From assembly GCA_029051085.1 (NCBI GenBank), contig JAIDLK010000073.1, positions 1-14,486 on the forward strand: a DNA stretch of 14,486 nucleotides, in the 5' to 3' direction. Made by a program: the position numbers and the translations under genes. The stretch is from Alphaproteobacteria bacterium. Lineage in GTDB: Bacteria; Pseudomonadota; Alphaproteobacteria; Rs-D84. The notes beneath the pieces were generated by a model. That model did no database searches and was not told where the DNA came from. It saw nothing but the letters and a program-made list of their open reading frames with translations. This document shows, piece by piece, positions 6,689 through 14,238 of this stretch (position 1 is its first letter; every line of letters starts with the position of its first letter).

Positions 6689-8251
6689 ATGGATACTAAC
6701 TATACCGTTTTGGCACGCAAATACCGCAGCCAGGATTTTCAATCTCTAATCGGCCAGGATGTACTGGTAAAAACTCTTACCACCGCGATTAACACGGGCC
6801 GTATTGCACATGCCTATATCTTTACCGGAATTCGCGGAACCGGAAAAACAAGTACCGCGCGCATTCTTGCAAAAGCGCTGAATTGTCTGTCGGATGAGCG
6901 CGCAACCGCGACACCATGCGGTACATGCGAAAACTGTCGCGCAATCGCCGCCGGCCAGCATATCGACGTTCTGGAAATAGACGCCGCATCACATACCGGC
7001 GTGGATAACATGCGTGACATTCTGGATGCGGCGCAATATCGCCCTACAAACGGACGCTACAAGGTTTATATTATCGACGAAGTACACATGCTGTCTACAT
7101 CGGCGTTCAATGCGCTGCTAAAGACACTGGAAGAGCCGCCGGCACATGTTATATTTATTTTGGCAACCACCGAAATTAGAAAGGTTCCCGTTACAATTCT
7201 ATCCAGATGCCAGCGTTTTGATTTGGTGCGTGTTCCCGTCGAAACATTAAAAAAGCACTTTGCATGGATTGCATCCCAAGAAGGCGTAACATTGGATGAT
7301 GCCGCCAATGAGCTGTTGGCTCGTGCGGCGGATGGCTCGGTTCGCGACGGTCTGTCCCTGTTGGACCAGGCAATCGCACAAACCGGCGGTAATGTTGACG
7401 AGGCGGCCGTACTTGCCATGTTAAAGCGTGCAGACCGTGGCGTGGTTGTTGATTTTATGCGCACACTGTTATCCGGCGATGTGGCGGCGGCATTGGCGCG
7501 AGCCGACCAGATTTATACAAATGGCGCCGATTTGGCAATGCTGTTGGGCGACATGATGGAATGGACACACTGGGCCACACGCATGCATCCGGCACTGCAC
7601 GCGGGAGAATGTATCAATTCACCATATACCGCAGACATGCGCGAACAAATGCAACAGATAATCGCCAAGACCAGCCTGAATACATTATCACGTATCTGGC
7701 AGGTGTTGGTTGCGTCAATTTCCGAGATGCAGGCCGCCGGCAATCAAAAGCAATGCTTTGACATGCTTATTGTGCGCTGCATGCATATCGCTGAAATTCC
7801 ACCGATTGCGGATTTGATGAAACAGGCACAAAATGCGGCACCCGCGCAAAAAGCGGCCGCCCCCATAAACACCGCCCCGAACGCCACACAGACGGCGGCG
7901 CCGAAAAAAACAATGTTGCAGATTACATCGGCCGCCCAGCTTGGGACCGCACTGCAGGAGGCACGCGAAATTCTGTTGTATTCATATTACAGCAGCAATA
8001 TTGAAATATGCGACTTTGCAGACGGATGCATCAAATATTTCGACCGCAAGGGAGATGCGGATTTTGCCCCACGGATGGCGGCATGGCTGGCGGATAAAAC
8101 CGGCAAGGAATGGCGTCTGGAACGCGCAAGCCAGTCACAAAACGCACATACAATAACTGAACAAAAACAAGAAGAGCTGGAGGCGGACCCGCTGGTGGCA
8201 AGCGCAATGAATTTGTTTGCAGATGCACAAATCGTCGGCGTTTCCAAATAA
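6689..8251 (+). CDS. dnaX: DNA polymerase III tau/gamma subunit
   Basis: This 520-residue protein is the clamp-loader ATPase that opens the beta sliding clamp and, in its long form, ties the two polymerase cores to the replicative helicase. It has Walker A GIRGTGKT (47-54), zinc-binding cysteines C66, C77, C80 and C83, Walker B IIDEVHM (128-134), the sensor/arginine-finger SRC motif at 172-174, and LATTEIRKVP near 158-167. After about residue 390 an Ala/Pro/Lys-rich linker leads to a C-terminal domain (about 410-520), as expected for the polymerase-contacting part of tau. The start is set by AAGGA eight bases upstream. An in-frame upstream start at 6647 lies within the promoter and is rejected. 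The usual partners ybaB and recR do not follow. Instead a pilin gene begins 23 bases after the stop. An A7 run at codons 406-407 may allow a short gamma-like product. Confidence 0.95.
   Translation: MDTNYTVLARKYRSQDFQSLIGQDVLVKTLTTAINTGRIAHAYIFTGIRGTGKTSTARILAKALNCLSDERATATPCGTCENCRAIAAGQHIDVLEIDAASHTGVDNMRDILDAAQYRPTNGRYKVYIIDEVHMLSTSAFNALLKTLEEPPAHVIFILATTEIRKVPVTILSRCQRFDLVRVPVETLKKHFAWIASQEGVTLDDAANELLARAADGSVRDGLSLLDQAIAQTGGNVDEAAVLAMLKRADRGVVVDFMRTLLSGDVAAALARADQIYTNGADLAMLLGDMMEWTHWATRMHPALHAGECINSPYTADMREQMQQIIAKTSLNTLSRIWQVLVASISEMQAAGNQKQCFDMLIVRCMHIAEIPPIADLMKQAQNAAPAQKAAAPINTAPNATQTAAPKKTMLQITSAAQLGTALQEAREILLYSYYSSNIEICDFADGCIKYFDRKGDADFAPRMAAWLADKTGKEWRLERASQSQNAHTITEQKQEELEADPLVASAMNLFADAQIVGVSK
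7904..7910 (+). other. A7 tract in dnaX, possible slippage site
   Basis: Seven adenines lie in frame as AAA AAA A after CCG, at codons 406-407 of dnaX, just before the C-terminal domain. In several bacteria dnaX makes a short gamma form by ribosomal frameshift or transcriptional slippage at an A-rich run in this position. One extra A would lead to a stop at 8002-8004 and a product of about 438 residues, close to the 431 of E. coli gamma. No upstream Shine-Dalgarno-like stimulator is evident. Confidence 0.3.
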
Positions 8252-8274
8252 TAAAGACGTAGGAGAAATACATC

Positions 8275-8733
8275 ATGCGAGAAGAATCCGGACGTTCATT
8301 GATTGAAATAGTCGGCATAATGGCAATCGGCGCAATAATGACGGTAAGCGCGGTGTCGCTATACAATGTAATACGCGGCAATCAGATACGTGCAATCGCA
8401 TCGGCCGATTTAGAAGCCCTGGCACGTGATACGCGGCTATTATTGGGGATGCGTGGTGATTATTCCGGGGTTTCCGTCGACTATCTTATAAAGGCGGGCG
8501 CACTGAAATCGGACCGTTCGCCGTTAGGCGGCCCATGGTCTGTTACCGCCGCCGCAGATGGGAAAACGTTCTCTATCAACCTGACGCAATTGTCTGCGGG
8601 TGAATGCGATTATTTCATTACCGCCACCCCGAAATGGGCAAGCGAAATTCGCGTAAACGGAATGCCTGCAGATACAACTGCAGACAGCTGTTTTTCATCA
8701 CGAACAAACGAGATTTCTTTCATAGTTGAATAA
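8275..8733 (+). CDS. PilS-like type IV pilin
   Basis: This 152-residue prepilin has a short leader, MREESG, cleaved after G6. The mature N terminus is RSLIE with Glu at +5, and a hydrophobic helix runs to about residue 33. The globular part has LLLGMRGDYSGV at 56-67, LIKAGALKSD and PLGGPWSV near 84-90. A cysteine pair, C111 and C139, likely closes the disulfide-bonded C-terminal loop typical of type IV pilins. The pattern with GG before a beta strand and ending around ECDYF is like PilS of thin (type IVb) pili, so this may be the major pilin partner of the PilV-like proteins encoded at 2304-6148. A good AGGAG precedes the ATG. It follows dnaX by 23 bases and abuts the lipoprotein gene, so it is probably transcribed with dnaX. 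A minor pilin role is an alternative. Confidence 0.75.
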   Translation: MREESGRSLIEIVGIMAIGAIMTVSAVSLYNVIRGNQIRAIASADLEALARDTRLLLGMRGDYSGVSVDYLIKAGALKSDRSPLGGPWSVTAAADGKTFSINLTQLSAGECDYFITATPKWASEIRVNGMPADTTADSCFSSRTNEISFIVE

Positions 8734-9411
8734 ATGAAAAAACTGGCGGGACTGCTGATTTTAACAATTGTTGTAGCATCATGTGCAGGTTATACCAGCC
8801 CGCCGCGCGAGACATGGCGTACATACCTGAACGGCGCCAGCATGTCAGACATGACCGATGCGGCACGTGTTGCCAAGCGGCCGGTATATCTGGGTGCGGG
8901 CGGCAGACTGGTAAATGATGCAATATCTATGCCCACGGCATCGGAATACGGAGATAAAATCACAAACGACAATATTGCAGCCGTCCAGTATATGGCGAAT
9001 TTGGAATTTGCGCTGTATGACGCCCTGCGAAAGCCCGGAATATCCGTCCAACGCGCGGGTACAGATGTTGTTGTTATTCTGGTGCGCGATGCGATAATGG
9101 AAATGGATGTGGCCGAGATATCCGCAGACGGCGCAGATACATTAAGTACAATTGCAAAAATCCTGAACAAATACGACGCAACATTTATGGAAATCGCAGG
9201 CTATACAGATGCAATGCGCGATGCGCATGCCGCCGCCGCACTGTCCGGTGATATGGCCATGCGAACGGGTGTATTTCTGGCCCGGAACAAAGTAAAGACG
9301 GCCCGTATGTTTATTGTTGGCCGCGGGGCCGCACGCCCGATTGCCGCCCAAGATGATATAGGGCGCCTGACCAATCGCAGGATTGAAATCCGCATCGCGC
9401 CGGCACGCTAA
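8734..9411 (+). CDS. OmpA-domain lipoprotein
   Basis: This 225-residue protein starts with a lipoprotein signal peptide whose lipobox VASC places the lipidated cysteine at C17. The C-terminal half, about 110-223, is an OmpA-like domain: DVVVILV near 111, GYTDAMRD at 156-163, and RLTNRRIEIRI at 211-221. In OmpA proteins this domain binds peptidoglycan through the Asp of TD and an Arg in LSxxRA. Here the Asp is present (D159). The LS is followed by GDMAMR, so Met174 stands at the Arg position and an Arg appears three residues later. Binding to peptidoglycan may be weaker or altered. The ATG directly follows the stop of the PilS-like gene (TAAATG), so the two are translationally linked. An outer-membrane lipoprotein tethering the pilus or stabilising the envelope is plausible but inferred. 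Confidence 0.85.
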   Translation: MKKLAGLLILTIVVASCAGYTSPPRETWRTYLNGASMSDMTDAARVAKRPVYLGAGGRLVNDAISMPTASEYGDKITNDNIAAVQYMANLEFALYDALRKPGISVQRAGTDVVVILVRDAIMEMDVAEISADGADTLSTIAKILNKYDATFMEIAGYTDAMRDAHAAAALSGDMAMRTGVFLARNKVKTARMFIVGRGAARPIAAQDDIGRLTNRRIEIRIAPAR

Positions 9412-9429
9412 GATGCGTTAAAATTCGCC

Positions 9430-9458
9430 TTTTCATTTTATTTTTTTATTGTTATACT
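9430..9458 (+). promoter_or_regulatory. Promoter of the OmpH/Skp-like gene
   Basis: TTTTCA (9430-9435) lies 17 bases before TATACT (9453-9458), which is preceded by TGT in extended -10 position. The start would be near 9465, leaving about 26 bases to the ATG at 9491 with AAAGGA in between. The -35 match is moderate; the -10 is good. The 9412-9452 stretch is T-rich but has no hairpin, so read-through from the lipoprotein gene is also possible. Confidence 0.5.
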
Positions 9459-9490
9459 GAACACATCAACAAAACAAAGGACGGAAAAAC

Positions 9491-10165
9491 ATGGCTAATA
9501 AGACATCTAATACGGCGGCAAATCCGGCCGTACGTAACTATAAAAAAATCGGCATTGTCGCCGCGGCGGTTGTAGCGGTCGGCGTTATCGGAATATTTGC
9601 GGTATCCGCGCTTAACAATAAAAAATCCAGCAATTTGGACGTTGCAATGGAAGCGATTTCCACCGATGCTGCAAACGGCGCAAACCTGCGCATTGCGGTT
9701 ATTCGCATGGACGCGATTCAAAGCGGTGCAAACGCACTGAAAGATTTGCGCAAGCAGAAGGAAGCATATGAAACACAGCTGCGCGATGAACTGACCCGCG
9801 ACCAAAAAGCACTGGAAAAGGAAAAGGCGGAAATCGAAAAATCACAGGATATTTTGTCACGTGATGCACTGCAGCGCCGTGTGGTTGATTATCAAAACCG
9901 CGTTGCAAAACTGCAACAGGATTTAACAGAACGCGCACAGAGCATTGATATGGCATTCCAAAAGGCACTGAATGAAGTTCAGGCAAACCATTTGGACCCG
10001 ATTATTGAAAGCACGATTGCAAAAAAGAAGCTGTCTTTGGTAATTGATGGCCGTTTTGCACGCGTGGGCGAAGATGCGGAAAATCTGGACATTACAGACC
10101 AGGTTATAGAGGCGCTGAACAAGAAAGTGTCAAATGTAAAAATGGAAAAGCCAAAGGGCTTTTAA
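9491..10165 (+). CDS. OmpH/Skp-family protein with N-terminal membrane anchor
   Basis: This 224-residue protein has a hydrophilic N terminus of about 17 residues and one long hydrophobic helix at about 19-41. The OmpH/Skp domain runs from about 66 to 215. It starts with LRIAVIRMDAIQ, continues through a long charged coiled coil rich in Lys, Glu and Gln (about 85-155), and ends with LSLVIDGRFARV and a DITDQVIEALNKK segment, which is the usual C-terminal pattern of alphaproteobacterial OmpH proteins. Skp is a trimeric periplasmic chaperone for outer-membrane proteins. Here no clear signal-peptidase site follows the helix, so the protein is probably anchored in the inner membrane with its coiled coil in the periplasm. 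The ribosome-binding site AAAGGA is well spaced. It has its own promoter and is followed by a strong terminator. bamA and lpxD, often next to skp, are not here. Confidence 0.8.
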   Translation: MANKTSNTAANPAVRNYKKIGIVAAAVVAVGVIGIFAVSALNNKKSSNLDVAMEAISTDAANGANLRIAVIRMDAIQSGANALKDLRKQKEAYETQLRDELTRDQKALEKEKAEIEKSQDILSRDALQRRVVDYQNRVAKLQQDLTERAQSIDMAFQKALNEVQANHLDPIIESTIAKKKLSLVIDGRFARVGEDAENLDITDQVIEALNKKVSNVKMEKPKGF

Positions 10166-10182
10166 TAGACCGAAAGGTAAAT

Positions 10183-10216
10183 AAAAAAGGCGCGGGATAA
10201 ACCCGCGCCTTTTTTT
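10183..10216. terminator. Bidirectional intrinsic terminator
   Basis: A perfect eight-base stem GGCGCGGG/CCCGCGCC with a five-base loop (ATAAA) is flanked by six A on the left and seven T on the right. Read in either direction it gives a G+C-rich hairpin followed by a run of U. It lies between the convergent OmpH-like gene (ends 10165) and der (ends 10278) and should terminate both. Confidence 0.92.
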
Positions 10217-10260
10217 CACACGGCTATCGGATAGAGCACAATTTGCACGCGACAACCACA

Positions 10261-10283
10261 GATTGATAGCAGGCCTATCAATC
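10261..10283. repeat. Perfect inverted repeat across the der stop codon
   Basis: A nine-base perfect inverted repeat, GATTGATAG and CTATCAATC, with a five-base loop, contains the TGA stop of der in one arm. No T-run follows on either strand, so it is not a standard terminator. It could be a 3' stability hairpin of the der message or a binding site. Confidence 0.5.
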
Positions 10284-11624
10284 GTATGGATTATCCGATT
10301 TTTGGTATTCTATTACAACAGGCAAGTGTTCCCAGTGCAGCTCTGTCGCAATTCCGCGACGCAGATAACGGGTATAAGATTCCGGGATATCGGACGCACC
10401 GCCTACGTTTATTGTTATCTTCATCGGATGCCGCCCCGTTTGACGTGCGAATTTTATTTTCATCGGTCGTTTAAGGCGCGACATTGGCGGCTGACGCGAT
10501 GCAACCAAACGCTCAACAATTCTGTTTAGCAGACTGGTCGGAACATCCGTATCGGAAATATCCCACTGTTGGTATACACGCTTGAACATATTCTGTACAC
10601 CGGTGCCCTTTTCCGCTGATATCGCAAGAATCATCGGCTTTATAATCTGGTGGAAAGAATTTGAAAACTGATGCTTTAATTTCAGCAGTTTTTCATCACG
10701 CACCTCCGGCTCAACCAAATCCCATTTATTCAGCGCAACACATAAAATCTTGCCGGCATTGAACACACGGGCCGCAATCCCCAGTGCCTGATTTTCAATA
10801 TTACGTGTCGCATCAACAACCAGGATTACAACATCTGATTTTTCAATCGCATCCAAAGATTTTAATGCGGACAAAGTTTCCACATCGTCTGTTACACCAG
10901 CCTTGCGGCGAAGACCGGCGGTATCCATTAAAACAATATCACGCCCATAAAAACGCGCCGGAATCTTTACAGTGTCACGCGTTATACCGGGCGCATCACG
11001 CACAATCTGGCGCTGCGTTCCCAGAACACGGTTAACCAATGTTGACTTTCCAACGTTCGGCTGGCCCAATATTGCAATCTTTATACGCGGGTCTGTGCGC
11101 TGTGGTTCCTCTTCCTGGGCCGATACGGCCATCGGGTCAAAGCCCGCAATTTTATCCAGGAAATCGTAAATTTGGTCAAATCCACGCTTATGCTCGGCAG
11201 AAATCAATACGGGCGCGCCAAACCCCAACTTATAAAATTCATGTGTATCGGCCATTCGGCGGGCAGATTCCGCCTTGTTCGCCAACAGCAGTACCGGTGC
11301 ACGCGTTGCACGACGCACAGTGCGCGCCCATTCCAAATCCTCGCCCGTCAGGCCGGTGCGTCCGTCTACGACAAACAAAACGGCATCCGCATCCGCAATT
11401 GCACGTGTGGCCATCACGGTTGAATCCAATGCGATGCCATCCTTGGCCTTTTCCAGCCCCGCCGTATCAAACAAATCGTACGGGCGGTCGGTAAATTTTC
11501 CGGATATCGTATCACGCGTAACACCCGGACGGTCGTGTACCAACGCGTCACGCGTCCCGGTCAGACCGTTGAACAATGTTGATTTTCCCGTATTCGGGCG
11601 CCCTGCAATCGTCACTTTTATCAT
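10278..11624 (-). CDS. der: Ribosome-assembly GTPase Der (EngA)
   Basis: This 448-residue protein has two GTPase domains in tandem and a C-terminal KH-like domain, the arrangement unique to Der, which helps mature the 50S ribosomal subunit. Domain 1 has G1 GRPNTGKST at 8-16, G3 DTAGL at 53-57 and G4 NKAE at 116-119. Domain 2 has G1 GQPNVGKST at 187-195, G3 DTAGL at 234-238 and G4 NKWD at 299-302. The KH-like domain covers about 355-440. Glu in place of Asp in the first G4 motif is, to my knowledge, common in alphaproteobacterial Der. The ATG at 11624 is chosen because GGAAA lies seven bases upstream. An in-frame ATG at 11636 and a further start at 11660 have no ribosome-binding site and fall in or near the promoter. 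It stands alone, with its own promoter, and is divergent from the Yip1-like gene. Confidence 0.96.
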   Translation of the reverse strand: MIKVTIAGRPNTGKSTLFNGLTGTRDALVHDRPGVTRDTISGKFTDRPYDLFDTAGLEKAKDGIALDSTVMATRAIADADAVLFVVDGRTGLTGEDLEWARTVRRATRAPVLLLANKAESARRMADTHEFYKLGFGAPVLISAEHKRGFDQIYDFLDKIAGFDPMAVSAQEEEPQRTDPRIKIAILGQPNVGKSTLVNRVLGTQRQIVRDAPGITRDTVKIPARFYGRDIVLMDTAGLRRKAGVTDDVETLSALKSLDAIEKSDVVILVVDATRNIENQALGIAARVFNAGKILCVALNKWDLVEPEVRDEKLLKLKHQFSNSFHQIIKPMILAISAEKGTGVQNMFKRVYQQWDISDTDVPTSLLNRIVERLVASRQPPMSRLKRPMKIKFARQTGRHPMKITINVGGASDIPESYTRYLRRGIATELHWEHLPVVIEYQKSDNPYD

Positions 11625-11648
11625 CGTTTTTTCCATTGATTTTTTACA

Positions 11649-11676
11649 ATTATAAAGCAAAAATATAAATAATCAA
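11649..11676 (-). promoter_or_regulatory. Promoter of der
   Basis: On the minus strand TTGATT (11676-11671) is followed after 16 bases by a perfect TATAAT (11654-11649). The start would be near 11642, leaving about 18 bases to the ATG at 11624, which include GGAAA. The divergent Yip1-like gene must take its promoter from the same 69-base gap. A weak TTTACA (11643-11648) with TATAAA (11664-11669) on the plus strand is the only candidate I see. Confidence 0.5.
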
Positions 11677-11693
11677 ACCCAAGGGTGAATTAC

Positions 11694-12290
11694 ATGTTTG
11701 CAAAAGTAAAAAAATGGTGCCGGCATATACGAGATGTTATTACGCGACCACGGTGCTTTTTTACAAAGATTGTCGCAGACGGCAATATGGAGGAATCCAT
11801 GCTTAAGGCCTTTATGTACGGCCTGATTGGTGGAATAATGGTATTGGCGCTGCGTCTGATAGGCGGGGCGACGGTAACAATTGGCGCCGTATTTTCCGCA
11901 ATAGTTATTGTGCCCGTACTGGCGGTGGCGCTGTTGTTTGTAATGGGCGGCCTGATGATGCTGGTATCTGAAATAACAGGCGGTGAACGTGATTGGGAAA
12001 TAGCAATCAAGGGTCTGGCTTCGGTATTTTTTGTATATCCTGTGGTTTTGGTTTTAAACGCAATGGCTTTTAATTGCACATCACTATGGGTTGTCAGCAT
12101 AGCCGTTGATGCATATATATTGTTTCTGTTTTATAATATAGCCCTGTATTGCATGCGGGGTCGACGTGGAAATGTAATCGCCGTTATCGCAATCTTTGCT
12201 CTGTTTATGATTACGGTATATATAACGGACTATAGAATCGGATGGTTCATGCTTAAAAACGCAGGCGCAACGTTGGCGTGCCTGATGTAA
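11694..12290 (+). CDS. Yip1-family integral membrane protein
   Basis: This 198-residue protein has a short basic cytoplasmic N terminus with HIRDVITRPRCFFTKI, close to the signature that opens Yip1-domain proteins (an Arg/Ser-Pro-Arg-x-Phe-Phe motif). Five hydrophobic segments follow, at about residues 38-57, 62-92, 106-125, 131-152 and 157-180. The bacterial role of this family is poorly defined; it is probably an inner-membrane protein. The ATG at 11694 is preceded by AAGGGTGA (11681-11688). An upstream in-frame GTG at 11685 lies inside that ribosome-binding site and is rejected. The gene is divergent from der and convergent with the porin gene, and ends directly at a bidirectional terminator. 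No partner gene is apparent. Confidence 0.75.
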   Translation: MFAKVKKWCRHIRDVITRPRCFFTKIVADGNMEESMLKAFMYGLIGGIMVLALRLIGGATVTIGAVFSAIVIVPVLAVALLFVMGGLMMLVSEITGGERDWEIAIKGLASVFFVYPVVLVLNAMAFNCTSLWVVSIAVDAYILFLFYNIALYCMRGRRGNVIAVIAIFALFMITVYITDYRIGWFMLKNAGATLACLM

Positions 12291-12320
12291 AAAAAACGGG
12301 GGCAACGCCCCGTTTTTTTT
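12291..12320. terminator. Bidirectional intrinsic terminator
   Basis: Six A, a CGGGG/CCCCG stem with a six-base loop (GCAACG), then eight or more T. It fills the whole gap between the convergent Yip1-like and porin genes and starts one base after the stop of the first. The last T is also the final base of the porin stop codon. It should stop transcription from both sides. Confidence 0.9.
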
Positions 12321-13336
12321 TAAAACGTTAACCGCAAACCGGCCGATACAAACGGTGTCTTGCTTGCCACACCGATGGATGTCCAGCCATCAACATTTGC
12401 ACTGTACTTATATCGGAACGAACCCAAAACCGTATTGTTTGTATAACGATGGTCGTCTTCATGCCATATGCCCACCGCCGATATGATATAAGAAAGCGAC
12501 ATGCTGTAATTTAGTAAGTCATAACTGATTCCAGCACCGGCGGACAGACCATCCGCGGCGGGTGATATTGTGTCATAGTCATATACCGCGCGCGCATTCA
12601 ATCCGAAAATCCAGCTGTTATATTGAACATTAAGGCCCGCCGCCATCTGGGCACGCCAATCGGCGGTTACACCGGGAGCATAAGGTTCGGCATCAAAATC
12701 ATGCGGATTATCAATAAACGATGTCCCAAGTGATACGGCGGTCTTTATCTTGCCCGAAGGCCAACGAACCTTGACCCCGGCATCAATCGCATAATCGTAT
12801 CCGTCGGCCAATGTGGCAACCGAGACACCATATTGCGCCCCGCCAATGGAATTTGTTACCAAGTTCAGACGCAGGACCTGGTCGCCGCTGTCAACTGTAC
12901 CATCGGCAACAACCGGACCGTCCGGGTTTATTTTTTTGTAAAACAGCGGGTTGTCATTGACACGCAGCGCCCCCACATCCGGCAGGCCCAGCCCCAACTT
13001 GCCGGCGGCAGAATCTGTCATACCGATTTCCATACGCCCATAGCGGCGCGATTGCCAGAACAAGAACAAATCGTCAATGTATTCATCGCTGTCAACCGTT
13101 TGGGCATCAAGGGCATATACCAATCCAATCCGAGACGTACGCATATCATGACGCGCTTCGCCACGGATGCGCCAATCGCCAAGAAAATCCGGTTTTTCTT
13201 TATCTGCATCAATCATGCCGGCCGTGCCGTATCCCGTAACACTTAAACCATACCCGTTTCCGCGCCATTCAATCGCGTTTGCACATGCCGGCCCCGCCGC
13301 CATCGCGACCGCCAGAAAAATTATTTTGGGGTTCAT
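12320..13336 (-). CDS. Outer-membrane porin-like protein
   Basis: This 338-residue protein has a Sec signal peptide (MNPKIIFLAVAMAAGPACANA, cleavage about residue 21). Its mature sequence shows the porin pattern of alternating beta strands: GYGLSVTGYGTAGM early, RIGLVYALDAQT, RYGRMEIGMTDSAAG near 95-110, and a last strand ending VSAGLRLTF with the C-terminal Phe used for outer-membrane insertion. RxGRxEIGxxD is typical of general Gram-negative porins. The long loop near 120-145 may be the constriction loop. Substrate cannot be told. The ATG overlaps the end of rpoH by four bases (ATGA) but has its own strong GGAGAGGG site, so translation is good whether or not coupled. It would be transcribed with the heat-shock sigma gene, which is unusual. 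Confidence 0.85.
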   Translation of the reverse strand: MNPKIIFLAVAMAAGPACANAIEWRGNGYGLSVTGYGTAGMIDADKEKPDFLGDWRIRGEARHDMRTSRIGLVYALDAQTVDSDEYIDDLFLFWQSRRYGRMEIGMTDSAAGKLGLGLPDVGALRVNDNPLFYKKINPDGPVVADGTVDSGDQVLRLNLVTNSIGGAQYGVSVATLADGYDYAIDAGVKVRWPSGKIKTAVSLGTSFIDNPHDFDAEPYAPGVTADWRAQMAAGLNVQYNSWIFGLNARAVYDYDTISPAADGLSAGAGISYDLLNYSMSLSYIISAVGIWHEDDHRYTNNTVLGSFRYKYSANVDGWTSIGVASKTPFVSAGLRLTF

Positions 13337-14238
13337 TTTCCCTCTCCCGATTCCTGTAGTATTCCATCACGCAGTTTTGCATATGCGCGTTCTTCTATTT
13401 GGCGTACACGCTCGCGCGAGATGCCGTATTTTTTCGACAAAGCCTCAAGCGTGACAACCGGATCAGACAGACGACGCGCTATCAGTATTTCACGGTCGCG
13501 CTCTTTTAAATCCGCCAGATGGCGACGCAACAAATCATACCCGCGGCGACGCATCTCGGAACTTTCAACCATATCCGCAATACTATCGCGCCCATCCGTC
13601 ATATTTGCCAACACATCCATGCCCGCGGCATCATCGGAATGCGCCGGCGCGTTTAGCGACACATCACGGGCACCGATGCGTGTGGCCATGCGGCGGACAT
13701 CACCTTCCGGCACATCCAGATATCGGGCCACCGCACGTGTCTGGTCATCGGACATATTACCGTCCATTATCCCCAGCGCCCTTTTTGCACGCGCCAGATT
13801 AAAAAACACACGCTTTTGATTGGCGGATGTTCCTATTTTTACAATCGACCAATTGTTTAATATATTCTCGTATATTTCGGCCTTTATCCAGAACATGGCA
13901 TATGTGGAAAAACGAAATCCCTTTTCCGGGTCGAATTTCTGAAGCGCCTGCATCAAGCCCATATTTCCACTGGCAATCAAGTCCGCAACCGGCACACCAT
14001 AATTTTTGAAATCATATGCAACGGATACAACCAGACGCAGATGACTGGCGACCAAGGCTTCGCCCGCAGACATGTCTTTATCACGAACCCAACGCGTGGC
14101 GTATTCATACTCCTGGCTGGCCGATAATACGGGAAACTTTTGAATCTCTTGGATATAGCGCGTTAAACTGTCGCCGCCCCCCGCAGAAAGCGAACCACTG
14201 TGCACTGCCGGCAAAGCGTTCTTGATTTGCTTTTTCAT
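13333..14238 (-). CDS. rpoH: RNA polymerase heat-shock sigma factor RpoH (sigma-32)
   Basis: This 301-residue sigma factor directs RNA polymerase to heat-shock promoters. Region 1.2 has SLTRYIQEIQKFPVL at 24-38. Region 2 includes DLIASGNMGLMQAL at 86-99 and FDPEKGFRFSTYAMFWIKA at 102-120. The RpoH box QKRVFFNL (141-148) separates it from RpoD. Region 4.2 has the helix-turn-helix TLEALSKKYGISRERVRQIEERA at about 263-285. Length is normal. The only plausible start is the ATG at 14238, as there is no other Met before region 1.2. There is no Shine-Dalgarno before it, and the apparent promoter would begin transcription within a few bases of the ATG, so the message is probably leaderless or nearly so. 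The porin-like gene follows with a four-base overlap. Many alphaproteobacteria have two rpoH genes; only this copy is in the window. Confidence 0.95.
   Translation of the reverse strand: MKKQIKNALPAVHSGSLSAGGGDSLTRYIQEIQKFPVLSASQEYEYATRWVRDKDMSAGEALVASHLRLVVSVAYDFKNYGVPVADLIASGNMGLMQALQKFDPEKGFRFSTYAMFWIKAEIYENILNNWSIVKIGTSANQKRVFFNLARAKRALGIMDGNMSDDQTRAVARYLDVPEGDVRRMATRIGARDVSLNAPAHSDDAAGMDVLANMTDGRDSIADMVESSEMRRRGYDLLRRHLADLKERDREILIARRLSDPVVTLEALSKKYGISRERVRQIEERAYAKLRDGILQESGEGK

Noticed and set aside
7066..7464. Minus-strand open frame of 132 codons inside dnaX
   Set aside because: Entirely antisense to a conserved region of dnaX; low-complexity Ser/Thr/Ala translation, no start signals.
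11690..12100. Minus-strand open frame of 136 codons opposite the Yip1-like gene
   Set aside because: Complement of hydrophobic codons; no ribosome-binding site or promoter, and the plus-strand gene is well supported.
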